Source of the DNA: Flavobacterium oncorhynchi
GTDB lineage: Bacteria > Bacteroidota > Bacteroidia > Flavobacteriales > Flavobacteriaceae
Length of the DNA: 64,000 bases
Direction of reading: 5' to 3'
Assembly: GCF_002217355.1 (NCBI RefSeq)
Contig: NZ_MUHA01000007.1
Location: forward strand, 183,519 to 247,518
Shown here: piece by piece, positions 24,074-32,942 of the stretch
Position numbering within the stretch: the first letter of the stretch is position 1
How the letters are laid out: the number at the start of each line of letters is the position of its first letter
Translations under genes and position numbers: made by a program
The notes under the pieces: generated by a model
The model's database searches: none
The model's input: only the letters and a program-made list of their open reading frames with translations
What the model was told of the DNA's origin: nothing

Positions 24074-25004
24074 AAAATTGATTTACATAGCATTTTTCAC
24101 CAGTATTCTTGGGTGTTTTGCTCAAAACGATACTTTACAAAATCGTTATTTTAAATCATACAATGATAAAATTACGGCAAGTATTTATTATTTAGATACT
24201 TCCAATAGTTTTCAAATTGCCTCAAATAGTCAAGATCCAAAAACATTTGTTAATCTAATTCCGAATCGCAGAGAACAGATTGGTTTTAATCTGAATTACA
24301 AAATCATCGATGTTACTCTAGGTTTCGCGCCCAAATTTCTTGGCGGCAACAAAGGCGATTCTCATTCCAAACATTTTAATTTTAATACCCGTTTTTATTA
24401 TAAAAAATGGATGCAGTCTTTTACTTTCATCAATCAAAAGGGATTTTATATTAGTGATGATAATATAACTGCTCAATTGCCAAGGATGAGAACTACTAAA
24501 ATTGGCGGATCGACAGCTTATGTTTTTAATGATAAATTCTCTTTTAAAACGCTCGTAAGCCAAAATGAATGGCAGACTAAAAGTTCGGGAAGTTTTATTC
24601 CAACATTTTCATTTTATTACACCAATATAGATTTAAATACTTCAGATTCTACTCCAGGAGATATTTATGTATTTACTATTGCACCCTCCTACTTTTATAA
24701 TTTTGTAATCAGTGATCGCGTTTTAATTGGAGCGGGCATTGCATTGGGAGCTGGAATTAATGATGTTAACGGAGATACATCAGCGTTATATCAGGTTGAT
24801 TTTAATTTAAAACTGGCCTATAATAAAGACCGTTTTTTTGCTTTTGCAAGTTTAAATTCGGTAAGTTTTGCTCAAGATGATAAAGTCGATCCTAGACTAA
24901 ATGACAATATCGGTACTTTAAAAATTTCTGTCGGTTATCGATTTGATCCTCCTAAAAAAGTAAAAGAAGTTTACGATAAAGTCAACAAAAAAATTGGACT
25001 GTAA
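24066..25004 (+). CDS. DUF4421-like secreted beta-barrel protein
   Basis: The 312-residue product has an N-terminal signal peptide (IYIAFFTSILGCFAQ), then beta-rich sequence with alternating hydrophobics (FKSYNDKITASIYYL, FNLNYKIIDVTLGFAPKFLG). The resemblance is to DUF4421 outer-membrane proteins of Bacteroidota. The start codon at 24066 lies inside the preceding repeat; the sequence just after it is a good signal peptide, so the true start could also be a nearby TTG. No function is assigned. Confidence 0.7.
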   Translation: MCLKLIYIAFFTSILGCFAQNDTLQNRYFKSYNDKITASIYYLDTSNSFQIASNSQDPKTFVNLIPNRREQIGFNLNYKIIDVTLGFAPKFLGGNKGDSHSKHFNFNTRFYYKKWMQSFTFINQKGFYISDDNITAQLPRMRTTKIGGSTAYVFNDKFSFKTLVSQNEWQTKSSGSFIPTFSFYYTNIDLNTSDSTPGDIYVFTIAPSYFYNFVISDRVLIGAGIALGAGINDVNGDTSALYQVDFNLKLAYNKDRFFAFASLNSVSFAQDDKVDPRLNDNIGTLKISVGYRFDPPKKVKEVYDKVNKKIGL

Positions 25005-25076
25005 AAAACGCTCTTTCAATAAGTTCTAAAAAATGCTTAAATTAACGGGAATTTATTCCACCTAAAATTCAGTATT

Positions 25077-25973
25077 ATGGCAAATATGAACAATGAACAA
25101 TTAAATCGCATGCATTCTGGAAAGGGCTTTATTGCCGCATTAGATCAAAGCGGCGGAAGTACCCCAAAAGCATTGGCACAATATGGAATACAAGAAAATA
25201 GTTTTTCAAATGACGAAGAAATGTATACTCTTGTGCATGAAATGAGGACTAGAATTATAAAAAGTCCAGCATTTGACAGCAAATATATTCTAGGCGCTAT
25301 TTTGTTTGAAAACACAATGGATCGTAAAATTGACGGCCTGTGGACTGCCGATTATTTGTGGGAGAAAAAACAGATTGTACCATTTTTAAAAGTAGACAAA
25401 GGTCTTGCTGATCTTGCAAATGGTGTACAGTTAATGAAACCTATTTCTAATTTGGATGAATTATTGACACGAGCGGTTGAACGAAACGTTTTTGGAACTA
25501 AAATGCGTTCTGTTATTAAAGAGGCAAATGCGGAGGGTATTCGTGAAGTTGTGGAACAGCAATTTGCTGTAGGTCTTCAAATCTTTAAAAAAGGACTTAT
25601 TCCTATTATTGAGCCTGAAGTTGATATTTATAGTGCTGATAAGACAAAATCAGAAGAAATTCTAAAAGAAGAAATCTTAAAACAACTAAAATCTTTAGAC
25701 AAAGATGTAAAAGTAATGTTGAAATTATCGATTCCAACGGTTAATGATTTTTACAAAGAATTAATGTCTAGCCCAAATGTTGTTAGAGTTGTGGCTCTTT
25801 CTGGCGGATATTCTAGAGAAGATGCCAATGACAGACTTGCACAAAACCACGGATTAATTGCAAGTTTCTCAAGAGCATTATCTGAAGGACTTAGTGCTCA
25901 ACAATCTGATGATGATTTTAATAATACGCTGAAACATACGATAAAAGCCATTTATGACGCTTCTATCACCTAA
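25077..25973 (+). CDS. class I fructose-bisphosphate aldolase
   Basis: The 298-residue protein matches bacterial class I aldolases of about 296-300 residues. [17 protein letters not shown] near the N-terminus contains the conserved substrate-binding Asp and Lys. [11 protein letters not shown] and [11 protein letters not shown] provide the Schiff-base region. It cleaves fructose-1,6-bisphosphate into dihydroxyacetone phosphate and glyceraldehyde-3-phosphate in the cytoplasm. It is monocistronic, with a strong bidirectional terminator downstream. Confidence 0.93.
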   Translation: MANMNNEQLNRMHSGKGFIAALDQSGGSTPKALAQYGIQENSFSNDEEMYTLVHEMRTRIIKSPAFDSKYILGAILFENTMDRKIDGLWTADYLWEKKQIVPFLKVDKGLADLANGVQLMKPISNLDELLTRAVERNVFGTKMRSVIKEANAEGIREVVEQQFAVGLQIFKKGLIPIIEPEVDIYSADKTKSEEILKEEILKQLKSLDKDVKVMLKLSIPTVNDFYKELMSSPNVVRVVALSGGYSREDANDRLAQNHGLIASFSRALSEGLSAQQSDDDFNNTLKHTIKAIYDASIT

Positions 25974-25999
25974 TAAATTATCATTTAAAGCTTAAAAAA

Positions 26000-26030
26000 A
26001 AATCCCCGAAATTGATTTTTCGGGGATTTG
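26000..26030. terminator. bidirectional rho-independent terminator
   Basis: AAATCCCCGAA (26000-26010) pairs with TTCGGGGATTT (26019-26029) across a short AT-rich loop, with T-rich or A-rich tracts on both sides. It separates the convergent aldolase and secreted-protein genes. Confidence 0.85.
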
Positions 26031-26041
26031 TATTTTATCGA

Positions 26042-27847
26042 TTATTTCGAAGTCATTTCATCAGCTAAATCTAATGTCTGTAAAATGATGTTTTTATCCG
26101 ATTTTAAAGTGTTCAATTTAACTGCAAAAATCAATTTGTTATTGATTAGTTTTTTAGGAGACTCAAAAGTAATATCTGAAAATTGCTTCGAAATCTTATT
26201 AAATTTTTCAAAATCGGATGTATTCGTGTTTTCTAATTTAGCAAAGACATTTATTGTCTCACCAATATTCAACTTTCCGAACATATAATTTTTCTTTAAA
26301 TCTTTCTTGGCTTCAGCCACAAATGATCCCTTTTCTTTACTAAAATAATCAAGTGTATTTGCTACGACAACAACATCTTTATCTTTAATAATAAACAAAT
26401 CACCATATTCTTTTGTTCCTTCTATCAGGAAAGCATTTCCGTTTTGAGTTAGAAATTGTTTACGAACGCCTAACTGTAAAAGCTTATCGCCAAATGTTGG
26501 ATGTGTAGAGGTAAAAATTACAGCGAAAAGCGGCACTGTTTTCTTAATTTTTTCTTCTTTTTCTATCGGCTCAAAATTTTCATCGTAGTCGTACGATTTA
26601 GAAACCACCTCAACTTTCTTACTGTCGTATAAAAACAAGCTCAAATCACCGTCAAAAAGCTTTGCAGTTGCCTCTTCATCAACAATTGTAGAAATTAAAT
26701 CTGTAACGACAGCCACATCATCTTTCTTTAATGCTGGACTATTAAACAAATCTGTCATTAAAGAGGGAATGTTTTCAAGCGCTGCTTGGGTATTGATATG
26801 ATAAGACATATATCCCAAAGGTTTATTTACAGGGAAGTAATTAAATATGTTTTTATTGATTTTTCTATTGCTGATTTTCCCCACGACTTCTGCAATCTGT
26901 TCTGAATATTCGATAACTTCTTCTATTCGCGCATTGTTGCTGTCGAAATAAAAGTCGAGATTAATGCCTTTTACAAAATTGCCCAAATTTTTCTGATTTG
27001 GTAAAAATTTATCATAACCTCCAAAAATTGCCATCGGATAGGAGTAAGAAGAATATAAACCAGTCATAACTGCACCGTAATTTACCCATGATGAAATATC
27101 TGCAAGTGCATTTATTTTATCGGATACAGGAACAGTAAATCCTTTTTCGAACAATGCTTTTATCATCAAATTTTGCTGTTCAGCCAGTTTTTGATTAAAG
27201 TCATCTTCTTCTTTAGTGTATTCAGCATAAGATTCATTACTATATGGAGATTCTTCTACAACTGTTGAATTATCAGTAACTGCCGGCTCCTCAATAGACA
27301 ATTCTTTATAAGGTTCATCTATTGCAATTGAATCTTGTAGTGTAACTGCTGCTGGAATATCATATCGGTTGGAGTGAAATTTCTTTGTTAATTTTAATAT
27401 TACCAAATAATTATCATTCCACGCAAATGATTCTTTTTCATTTTTTGTAGTAAGAATGCTGAAATTTCCAAAATCCTGAACATTTGGAGTTATAACCGAA
27501 TCTGTGTTTTTATTCAGGCTGTATTCGTGCAGTAAAAACTGTCGTGCAGCATCTTTATCCTTTATCGGAATAGTGATTTGACAATACGGAATACTGTCTG
27601 TAAAATTTCCATGAACGGTTAATTGTTTGTCTAAATAAACAAGGGATGTATACTTGCTGATATCAAAATCTGAGTTTCGATCTTTATACTTATTCAATAC
27701 AGGATGATTCAATACCTCATCGATATTTACTTTTTTTGAAAGCTGATTTCCGTTGAATTGTACAAAATAGTCGTATTTATTTTGATTGTTTTGACCAAAG
27801 GTCAGATAGGTGGCGAATACTAAAAATAAAGTGCAGAATTGCTTCAT
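26042..27847 (-). CDS. large secreted protein of unknown function, 601 aa
   Basis: The product begins with a signal peptide (MKQFCTLFLVFATYLTFGQ). The mature part is acidic and low in cysteine, with alternating phrases such as VNIDEVLNHPVLNKYK and YIPLKDKD-like TIPIKDKDAARQFLLHEY. No family is recognised with confidence. It starts 3 nt after a lipoprotein gene on the same strand, so the pair is co-transcribed. A surface or periplasmic role is likely from the signal peptide only. Confidence 0.7.
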   Translation of the reverse strand: MKQFCTLFLVFATYLTFGQNNQNKYDYFVQFNGNQLSKKVNIDEVLNHPVLNKYKDRNSDFDISKYTSLVYLDKQLTVHGNFTDSIPYCQITIPIKDKDAARQFLLHEYSLNKNTDSVITPNVQDFGNFSILTTKNEKESFAWNDNYLVILKLTKKFHSNRYDIPAAVTLQDSIAIDEPYKELSIEEPAVTDNSTVVEESPYSNESYAEYTKEEDDFNQKLAEQQNLMIKALFEKGFTVPVSDKINALADISSWVNYGAVMTGLYSSYSYPMAIFGGYDKFLPNQKNLGNFVKGINLDFYFDSNNARIEEVIEYSEQIAEVVGKISNRKINKNIFNYFPVNKPLGYMSYHINTQAALENIPSLMTDLFNSPALKKDDVAVVTDLISTIVDEEATAKLFDGDLSLFLYDSKKVEVVSKSYDYDENFEPIEKEEKIKKTVPLFAVIFTSTHPTFGDKLLQLGVRKQFLTQNGNAFLIEGTKEYGDLFIIKDKDVVVVANTLDYFSKEKGSFVAEAKKDLKKNYMFGKLNIGETINVFAKLENTNTSDFEKFNKISKQFSDITFESPKKLINNKLIFAVKLNTLKSDKNIILQTLDLADEMTSK

Positions 27848-27850
27848 AAA

Positions 27851-28483
27851 TCAAGGCGTTAATTGGATTGTATTATTCATTAATGTCGATTTTTTAAGTA
27901 CGCTGTACATACTCTGTTTTAAAAAAACCGTCTTTTTGTTTTTGGATATTTTACTATTGGTATTTTCAACTGATAAAATGTCTTTGTCGAAAGTATAAAT
28001 TGCTGTTATACTGGCTTCTTCAAGATCTTTCTTTTTCTTGGGATCTTTAACCACTTTTTCGGGAACTGGATAGGATGCAATTCTTTCAAAATTTTTAGCA
28101 TTACTGCTAAAGTGAATTTGATCACGCTGATTGTTAATCGTATTTACAACAGCGTTTAGAGCTTTTATATTGGCGTAATTAAGTTTGATGATGAAAATGT
28201 AATTGTCAAAATCTGTTTTGGTTGTAACGTTTGAAATTCCCGCAATTTTTAAAGCTTTCCCTTTAAAGTCTTCTAATTTCTGAGAGATTTCTTGTTCGTT
28301 TGGGATTTTAACTCCATCTACTTCTTCTAAAAAAATAGCAGACTTGGTTTTAAACCATGATTTCGAAAAATCGATCATCAATGTATATTCACCACTTTGA
28401 TCGTCGTGATGTTTGATTCTTTCTGTTATCTCAAAACAACTCGTCAAGAGCAAACAGCAGCAGAAAGCAAGAATTTTCTTCAT
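27851..28483 (-). CDS. lipoprotein of unknown function, 210 aa
   Basis: A lipobox is clear (FCCCLLLTSC, modified Cys16). The mature protein has EYTLMIDFSKSWFKTKSAIF and alternating beta/alpha text with no recognised domain. It is the first gene of a two-gene minus-strand unit with the 601-aa protein. A TAnnTTTG element very close to its ATG (28488-28495, minus strand) would give an almost leaderless transcript, which is possible but weak evidence. Confidence 0.7.
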   Translation of the reverse strand: MKKILAFCCCLLLTSCFEITERIKHHDDQSGEYTLMIDFSKSWFKTKSAIFLEEVDGVKIPNEQEISQKLEDFKGKALKIAGISNVTTKTDFDNYIFIIKLNYANIKALNAVVNTINNQRDQIHFSSNAKNFERIASYPVPEKVVKDPKKKKDLEEASITAIYTFDKDILSVENTNSKISKNKKTVFLKQSMYSVLKKSTLMNNTIQLTP

Positions 28484-28619
28484 TTCGCAAATTTATGCGA
28501 AATATTTTAAAAACCTACCGCAAAGGTTTCTTAAAATTCAGCTTATAAAAGCATCAATTTTTAGATAATATTAACGGATTCTGCACAGGTCTAAACTCCT
28601 TATTCTGTTGATTTTTGAT

Positions 28620-28627
28620 TAACTTTG
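28620..28627 (+). promoter_or_regulatory. TAnnTTTG promoter element of hemB
   Basis: TAACTTTG matches the -7 consensus and implies a leader of about 130 nt before the hemB ATG at 28766. A clear -33 element is not evident at standard spacing. Confidence 0.45.
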
Positions 28628-28740
28628 CGCTACTTGTTAAAAAAGTAAAATAATCTTCAAAAAAATAAAATAACAACTGCATTTTTAGAAATTAAGATTC
28701 ATTAATCTGTTTTCAAAGAAATCAGGTTTAAAGTCTGAAA

Positions 28741-28761
28741 TCTAAAATCTAAAATCTAAAA
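28741..28761. repeat. tandem heptamer TCTAAAA x3 next to the hemB start
   Basis: Three exact TCTAAAA units (28741-28761) follow a degenerate TCTGAAA unit. The array ends 4 bp before the ATG. Length change would alter the leader between ribosome entry and start. Confidence 0.7.
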
Positions 28762-28765
28762 TTAT

Positions 28766-29758
28766 ATGTTCCCATTACAAAGAAACCGTCGTTTGAGAAC
28801 CAATGAATCAATTCGTTCTTTAGTACGTGAAACCAGTTTAAGTCCGCAGGATTTTATGCTTCCAATGTTTGTTGCTGAAGGAAAAGATGTAAAAGCAGCT
28901 ATTCCGTCAATGCCGGGAATTTACCGTCATTCGTTAGATAACACAATCAAAGAAGTAAAAGAAGCTTGGGATTTAGGAATAAAAGCGGTAAATATCTATG
29001 TAAAAGTCAGCGATAATTTAAAAGACAACAAAGGAACTGAAGCTTGGAATAAAGACGGCTTGATGCAGCAAACTATTCGTGCGATAAAAGACGCTGTTCC
29101 AGAAATGATCGTTATGCCGGATGTAGCTTTAGATCCGTATTCAATCTATGGTCATGACGGGATTATTGAAAATGGTCAATTAATCAATGATGCAACTGTT
29201 GATGCTTTAACTCGAATGAGTTTAAGTCATGCAGAAGCTGGAGCTGATTTTGTTGCTCCAAGTGATATGATGGATGGAAGAGTTTTGGCGATTAGAAAGG
29301 CTTTGGAAGAAAACGGACATCATAATGTTGGAATTATGAGTTATAGTGCTAAATATGCTTCGGCATTTTATGGTCCTTTTCGTGATGCTTTGGATTCTGC
29401 TCCTGTAGATTCTCAAAATATTCCAAAAGACAAGAAAACATATCAAATGGATTATGCTAACCGAATTGAAGGAATTCGCGAAGCTTTATTAGATGTTGAG
29501 GAAGGTGCAGATATTGTTATGGTAAAACCAGGAATGGCATATTTAGACATTGTTCGTGAGGTAAAAAATGCGGTACATGTTCCTGTTGCTGTTTATCAAG
29601 TATCTGGTGAGTACGCTATGGTAAAGGCCGCAGCCGAAAGAGGATGGTTGGATCACGATAAAATTATGATAGAGCAACTTTATTGCATTAAGCGTGCAGG
29701 AGCTAGTATTATCTCTACTTACTTTGCAAAAGAAGCTGCCGTAATTTTAAATAAATAA
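28766..29758 (+). CDS. hemB: delta-aminolevulinic acid dehydratase HemB
   Basis: The 330-residue protein has the family signatures YSAKYASAFYGPFRDA, with one Schiff-base lysine, and DIVMVKPGMAYLDIV, with the second lysine. It condenses two aminolevulinates to porphobilinogen. The metal-ligand cysteine cluster of zinc enzymes is not evident (DVALDPYSIYGHDG instead), so a magnesium-type enzyme is likely. It is separated from the main hem run by a 4.8-kb stretch and is followed after 1 nt by a c-type cytochrome gene. Confidence 0.94.
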   Translation: MFPLQRNRRLRTNESIRSLVRETSLSPQDFMLPMFVAEGKDVKAAIPSMPGIYRHSLDNTIKEVKEAWDLGIKAVNIYVKVSDNLKDNKGTEAWNKDGLMQQTIRAIKDAVPEMIVMPDVALDPYSIYGHDGIIENGQLINDATVDALTRMSLSHAEAGADFVAPSDMMDGRVLAIRKALEENGHHNVGIMSYSAKYASAFYGPFRDALDSAPVDSQNIPKDKKTYQMDYANRIEGIREALLDVEEGADIVMVKPGMAYLDIVREVKNAVHVPVAVYQVSGEYAMVKAAAERGWLDHDKIMIEQLYCIKRAGASIISTYFAKEAAVILNK

Positions 29759-29759
29759 T

Positions 29760-30161
29760 ATGAAAAAAATATTATTCTTATCTGCCGTTTTAGCATTTGC
29801 TTCATGCAAAAAAGAAGCGGCTGAAAACCCTAATCATAATCCAGCTGAAACGTATACAGAAGGAGAATCTGCAGAAGCCAAAACACCAGAGGCTTTAGGA
29901 AAAGAAATTTTTGAAGGAAGAGGAAACTGTACTTCTTGTCATCAAGTTGATCAAAAAGTAATTGGACCAAGTATTAAAGAAATCGCACAGATTTACAAAG
30001 ATAAAAATGCTGATATCGTTACGTTCTTAAAAGGAAAAGCGGAACCAATTGTTGACCCGAGTCAATTTGCGGTTATGAAAACTAATATTCCGATAACGCA
30101 GGCAATGTCTGATGAAGAATTAAAGGCTATTGAAACGTATATCTACAGTAAATTAAAATAG
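29760..30161 (+). CDS. c-type cytochrome lipoprotein
   Basis: The 133-residue protein has a lipobox start (MKKILFLSAVLAFASC, modified Cys16) and a single haem-attachment motif Cys-Thr-Ser-Cys-His in GRGNCTSCHQVDQ, followed by KVIGPSIKEIA. The Met ligand probably lies in AVMKTNIPITQAMSD. It would carry electrons at the outer face of a membrane. Its gene starts 1 nt after hemB, linking haem production and use. Confidence 0.9.
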   Translation: MKKILFLSAVLAFASCKKEAAENPNHNPAETYTEGESAEAKTPEALGKEIFEGRGNCTSCHQVDQKVIGPSIKEIAQIYKDKNADIVTFLKGKAEPIVDPSQFAVMKTNIPITQAMSDEELKAIETYIYSKLK

Positions 30162-30232
30162 TTTTATTTCTTGTTGACATACAGTTGTCACTACCTCATT
30201 TTAAATTTACAATTCAACAAAAATGAAGTAAA

Positions 30233-30682
30233 ATGAAAATTCAGAAATTCGATATTATTGGTATTTCGGTAAGAACGACAAACGAAAATGGTCAATCAGC
30301 TCAGGATATTCCTGTGCTTTGGAACAAATTTATGACAGAAGGAATTCAGCAAAAAATTCCAGGTAAAATTTCAGAAGAGATTTTTTGTATTTATACCGAT
30401 TATGAAAAAGATCACACCAAACCTTACACGACTATTTTAGGCTGTAAAGTTGAAAGTTTAGATTTCATACCTGAAAACATGGTTGGTAAAACAGTTGAAG
30501 CAGCTGATTATGAAAAAATTATTGCCAAAGGAAATTTAACCGAAGGTATTGTTTATAATAAATGGCTGGAAATTTGGAATTCGGATCTAGATCGAATTTT
30601 TACAGCAGATTTTGAAGTTTATGGAGAAAAAGTCCAAGACCCAAAAAATGCAGAAGTTGATATTTACATTGCAATTCGATAA
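30233..30682 (+). CDS. GyrI-like / AraC effector-binding domain protein
   Basis: The 149-residue protein has the SRPBCC-like small-molecule-binding fold seen in GyrI and in the C-terminal domain of some AraC regulators: IIGISVRTTNENGQSAQDIP and DFEVYGEKVQDPKNAEVDIYIAIR. No DNA-binding domain is attached. Such proteins bind hydrophobic drugs or signals. It ends just before a terminator shared in design with the M13 genes. Confidence 0.8.
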   Translation: MKIQKFDIIGISVRTTNENGQSAQDIPVLWNKFMTEGIQQKIPGKISEEIFCIYTDYEKDHTKPYTTILGCKVESLDFIPENMVGKTVEAADYEKIIAKGNLTEGIVYNKWLEIWNSDLDRIFTADFEVYGEKVQDPKNAEVDIYIAIR

Positions 30683-30693
30683 GACATAAAAAC

Positions 30694-30724
30694 AAAAACG
30701 GCGCTGAATCAGCGCCGTTTTTTT
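30694..30724. terminator. terminator GGCGCTGA-TCAGCGCC (copy 1)
   Basis: AACGGCGCTGA and TCAGCGCCGTT form a strong hairpin (30697-30719) with an A-run before and a T-run after, so it works for both the effector-domain gene (+) and the M13 gene (-). The same 30-odd bases occur at 32895-32926. Confidence 0.9.
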
Positions 30725-30737
30725 ATGGATTTTATTC

Positions 30738-32798
30738 TTACCAGATTTTAACTCTCTTAGCAGGATCAATATACATTTTGTCTCCTTTTTTAATATCAAA
30801 AGCTTGGTAAAAAGCATCTACGTTCTGAATTGGCACAACTGCTCTGTACATTCCCGGAGAATGTGGATCAGTTTTAACCTGACTTTTAATTGCTTCGTCT
30901 CTAGATTTTGTTCTCCAAACTGTAGCCCAAGAAATAAAGAAACGCTGTTCTGGCGTAAATCCGTCAATTAAACCAGGATTTCCATTTGCTTTCAAATACA
31001 ATTGTAATCCGTCATAAGCAGCATTAATTCCGCCTAAATCTCCTATATTCTCTCCTAAAGTAAATTTACCATCTACGTGAATTCCAGGCAAAGGCTCTAA
31101 AGCACTGTATTGATCAGCCAATGCAGTTCCAAGAGTTGTAAATTGTTTTAGATCTTCTGGTGTCCACCAGTCCACAAGATTTCCATCGGCATTGTAACGT
31201 GCTCCAGAATCATCAAACCCATGAGAAATTTCGTGACCAATAACTGCACCAATTCCACCATAATTAACTGCTTCATCAGCTTGATAATTGTAGAAAGGCG
31301 GTTGTAAAATTGCCGCTGGGAACACAATTTCGTTATACGATGGATTGAAATAAGCATTAACCGTTTGAGGTGACATTCCCCACTCTGTTTTATCAACTGG
31401 TTTACCCAATTTTGCTAAACTTTCTGAATAAGACCATTTTGATATGTTTTTCATATTATCAAAATAAGTTCCGCCTTCGTTAACGTTTTTAAGTTCTAGT
31501 TTAGAATAATCTTTCCATTTATCAGGATATCCAATTTTAATGGTAAGTCTCTTTAGTTTTTCAATTGCTTTTGCTTTTGTTGGCGCAGACATCCAAGGCA
31601 ATGCATTAATTCTGTTTTCGTAAGCTAACATTACATTAGCAATCATGTTCTTTGCTTTATCTTTTGCCTCAGCAGGAAATAATTTTTCTACATACAATTT
31701 TCCTAAAGCTTCTCCAGTAACACCGTTAATTACCTGCAATGCCATTTCCTCACGAGGACGTTGTTTTAAAGCTCCTGTAAGGGTTTTTCCGTAGAAATCA
31801 AAATTTGCTTCTTCAATAGCTGTGGTCAATGTTGAAGCATTTCTATTCAATAAAGACCATTTCAAATATTCTTTCCAAGCTTCTACTTTCTTTTCAGAAA
31901 GTGTTTTTTCTAAAGCAATCATATAACGCGGCTGCGATACATTTACTGAATCTAATTTCGTCATTCCGATTCCAGTGAAATATTTCTCCCATTGAATAGA
32001 AGGCGTATTTTTCTTTAAATCAGCAATCGCAGTTGGATTGTATTGTTTTCTGCGGTCTCTTCTTTCAACACGGTCTAATCTTGGAGCAGAAAGTTCAATT
32101 TCTAAAGCTAAAATTTGTTTTGCACTTTCTTTTGCTTTTGCAGGAGATTCTCCAATATATTGTAACATTCTCGCAACGTGTATTTCGTATTTTTCACGTT
32201 TTTCTTTTGAATCTTTATCGTCTGAATTGTAGTAATCCTTATCAGATAATCCTAAACCTCCCGGTCCTAAGTTAACGGTATTTTTGTTACTGTTTTTAGC
32301 ATCAGCTCCAACATATACTCCAAAAAAACCAATACCTCCTTGCGGCTGCATTTCGATAAAGAAATTCTGAAGATCGGTAACATTTTTAATAGCATCGATT
32401 TTCTTCAAAACAGGCTGAAGTGGCGTAATTCCGTTTTTATTACGACCAACAGTGTCCATAATCGTATTAAACAAAGCAATTGCTTTACCTTGATCTGTAT
32501 TTGATTTATATTTAGGATCTTTTGATGCTTCTTTTAGAATAGCAAGAGCATCATTATCAGTCTTCTGACGCAATTCGTTAAAACTTCCCCATGAATTTCT
32601 ATCGCTTGGAATTTCTGTTTTGTCCAGCCAAGCTCCATTTACGTAACGAAAAAAATCATTTTTTGGACTCACTTTCGTGTCCATATTAGAAAGATTGATA
32701 CCTGGTTCTTTCTTTTTTGCGTCTTGTGCCTGAGCTGCAGTAATTGTAATCATTGCAGAAACAACACAAAACAGCGGTTTTCTAAACTGTTTAATCAT
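30738..32798 (-). CDS. M13-family zinc metallopeptidase (copy 1)
   Basis: The 686-residue protein has a signal peptide (IKQFRKPLFCVVSAMITITAAQAQ) and an M13 (neprilysin/PepO) catalytic domain with HEISH in GAVIGHEISHGFDDSG and the third zinc ligand in LGENIGDLGG. The length is typical of PepO. Its substrate is unknown; M13 peptidases cut short peptides outside the cytoplasm. It is the downstream member of a tandem pair with the adjacent gene. The C-terminal third is nearly identical in protein to its neighbour while the first two-thirds are clearly diverged. Confidence 0.95.
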   Translation of the reverse strand: MIKQFRKPLFCVVSAMITITAAQAQDAKKKEPGINLSNMDTKVSPKNDFFRYVNGAWLDKTEIPSDRNSWGSFNELRQKTDNDALAILKEASKDPKYKSNTDQGKAIALFNTIMDTVGRNKNGITPLQPVLKKIDAIKNVTDLQNFFIEMQPQGGIGFFGVYVGADAKNSNKNTVNLGPGGLGLSDKDYYNSDDKDSKEKREKYEIHVARMLQYIGESPAKAKESAKQILALEIELSAPRLDRVERRDRRKQYNPTAIADLKKNTPSIQWEKYFTGIGMTKLDSVNVSQPRYMIALEKTLSEKKVEAWKEYLKWSLLNRNASTLTTAIEEANFDFYGKTLTGALKQRPREEMALQVINGVTGEALGKLYVEKLFPAEAKDKAKNMIANVMLAYENRINALPWMSAPTKAKAIEKLKRLTIKIGYPDKWKDYSKLELKNVNEGGTYFDNMKNISKWSYSESLAKLGKPVDKTEWGMSPQTVNAYFNPSYNEIVFPAAILQPPFYNYQADEAVNYGGIGAVIGHEISHGFDDSGARYNADGNLVDWWTPEDLKQFTTLGTALADQYSALEPLPGIHVDGKFTLGENIGDLGGINAAYDGLQLYLKANGNPGLIDGFTPEQRFFISWATVWRTKSRDEAIKSQVKTDPHSPGMYRAVVPIQNVDAFYQAFDIKKGDKMYIDPAKRVKIW

Positions 32799-32825
32799 TT
32801 TTATTTATAGTTTTTAGTATATACA

Positions 32826-32833
32826 CAAACATA
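32826..32833 (-). promoter_or_regulatory. TAnnTTTG element of the downstream M13 gene
   Basis: Minus-strand TATGTTTG lies 27 nt before the ATG at 32798. A -33 partner is not clear. Confidence 0.45.
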
Positions 32834-32894
32834 TTGCAATTATTCTAAACTATTTGTTAAATACTCTAAATAATTAATTTGATACTTTATACAA

Positions 32895-32926
32895 ACAAAA
32901 ACGGCGCTGAATCAGCGCCGTTTTTT
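32895..32926. terminator. terminator GGCGCTGA-TCAGCGCC (copy 2)
   Basis: The hairpin and its flanking A- and T-runs match 30692-30724 almost base for base. It ends 16 nt beyond the stop of the upstream M13 gene, as copy 1 does for its gene, so gene and terminator were duplicated together. Confidence 0.9.
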
Positions 32927-32942
32927 ATGGTTCAATATTATC

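Noticed and set aside
28488..28495. Minus-strand TAnnTTTG element for the 210-aa lipoprotein gene
   Set aside because: It is only about 5 nt from the ATG, which would give a nearly leaderless transcript; kept as a weak possibility, not a firm feature.
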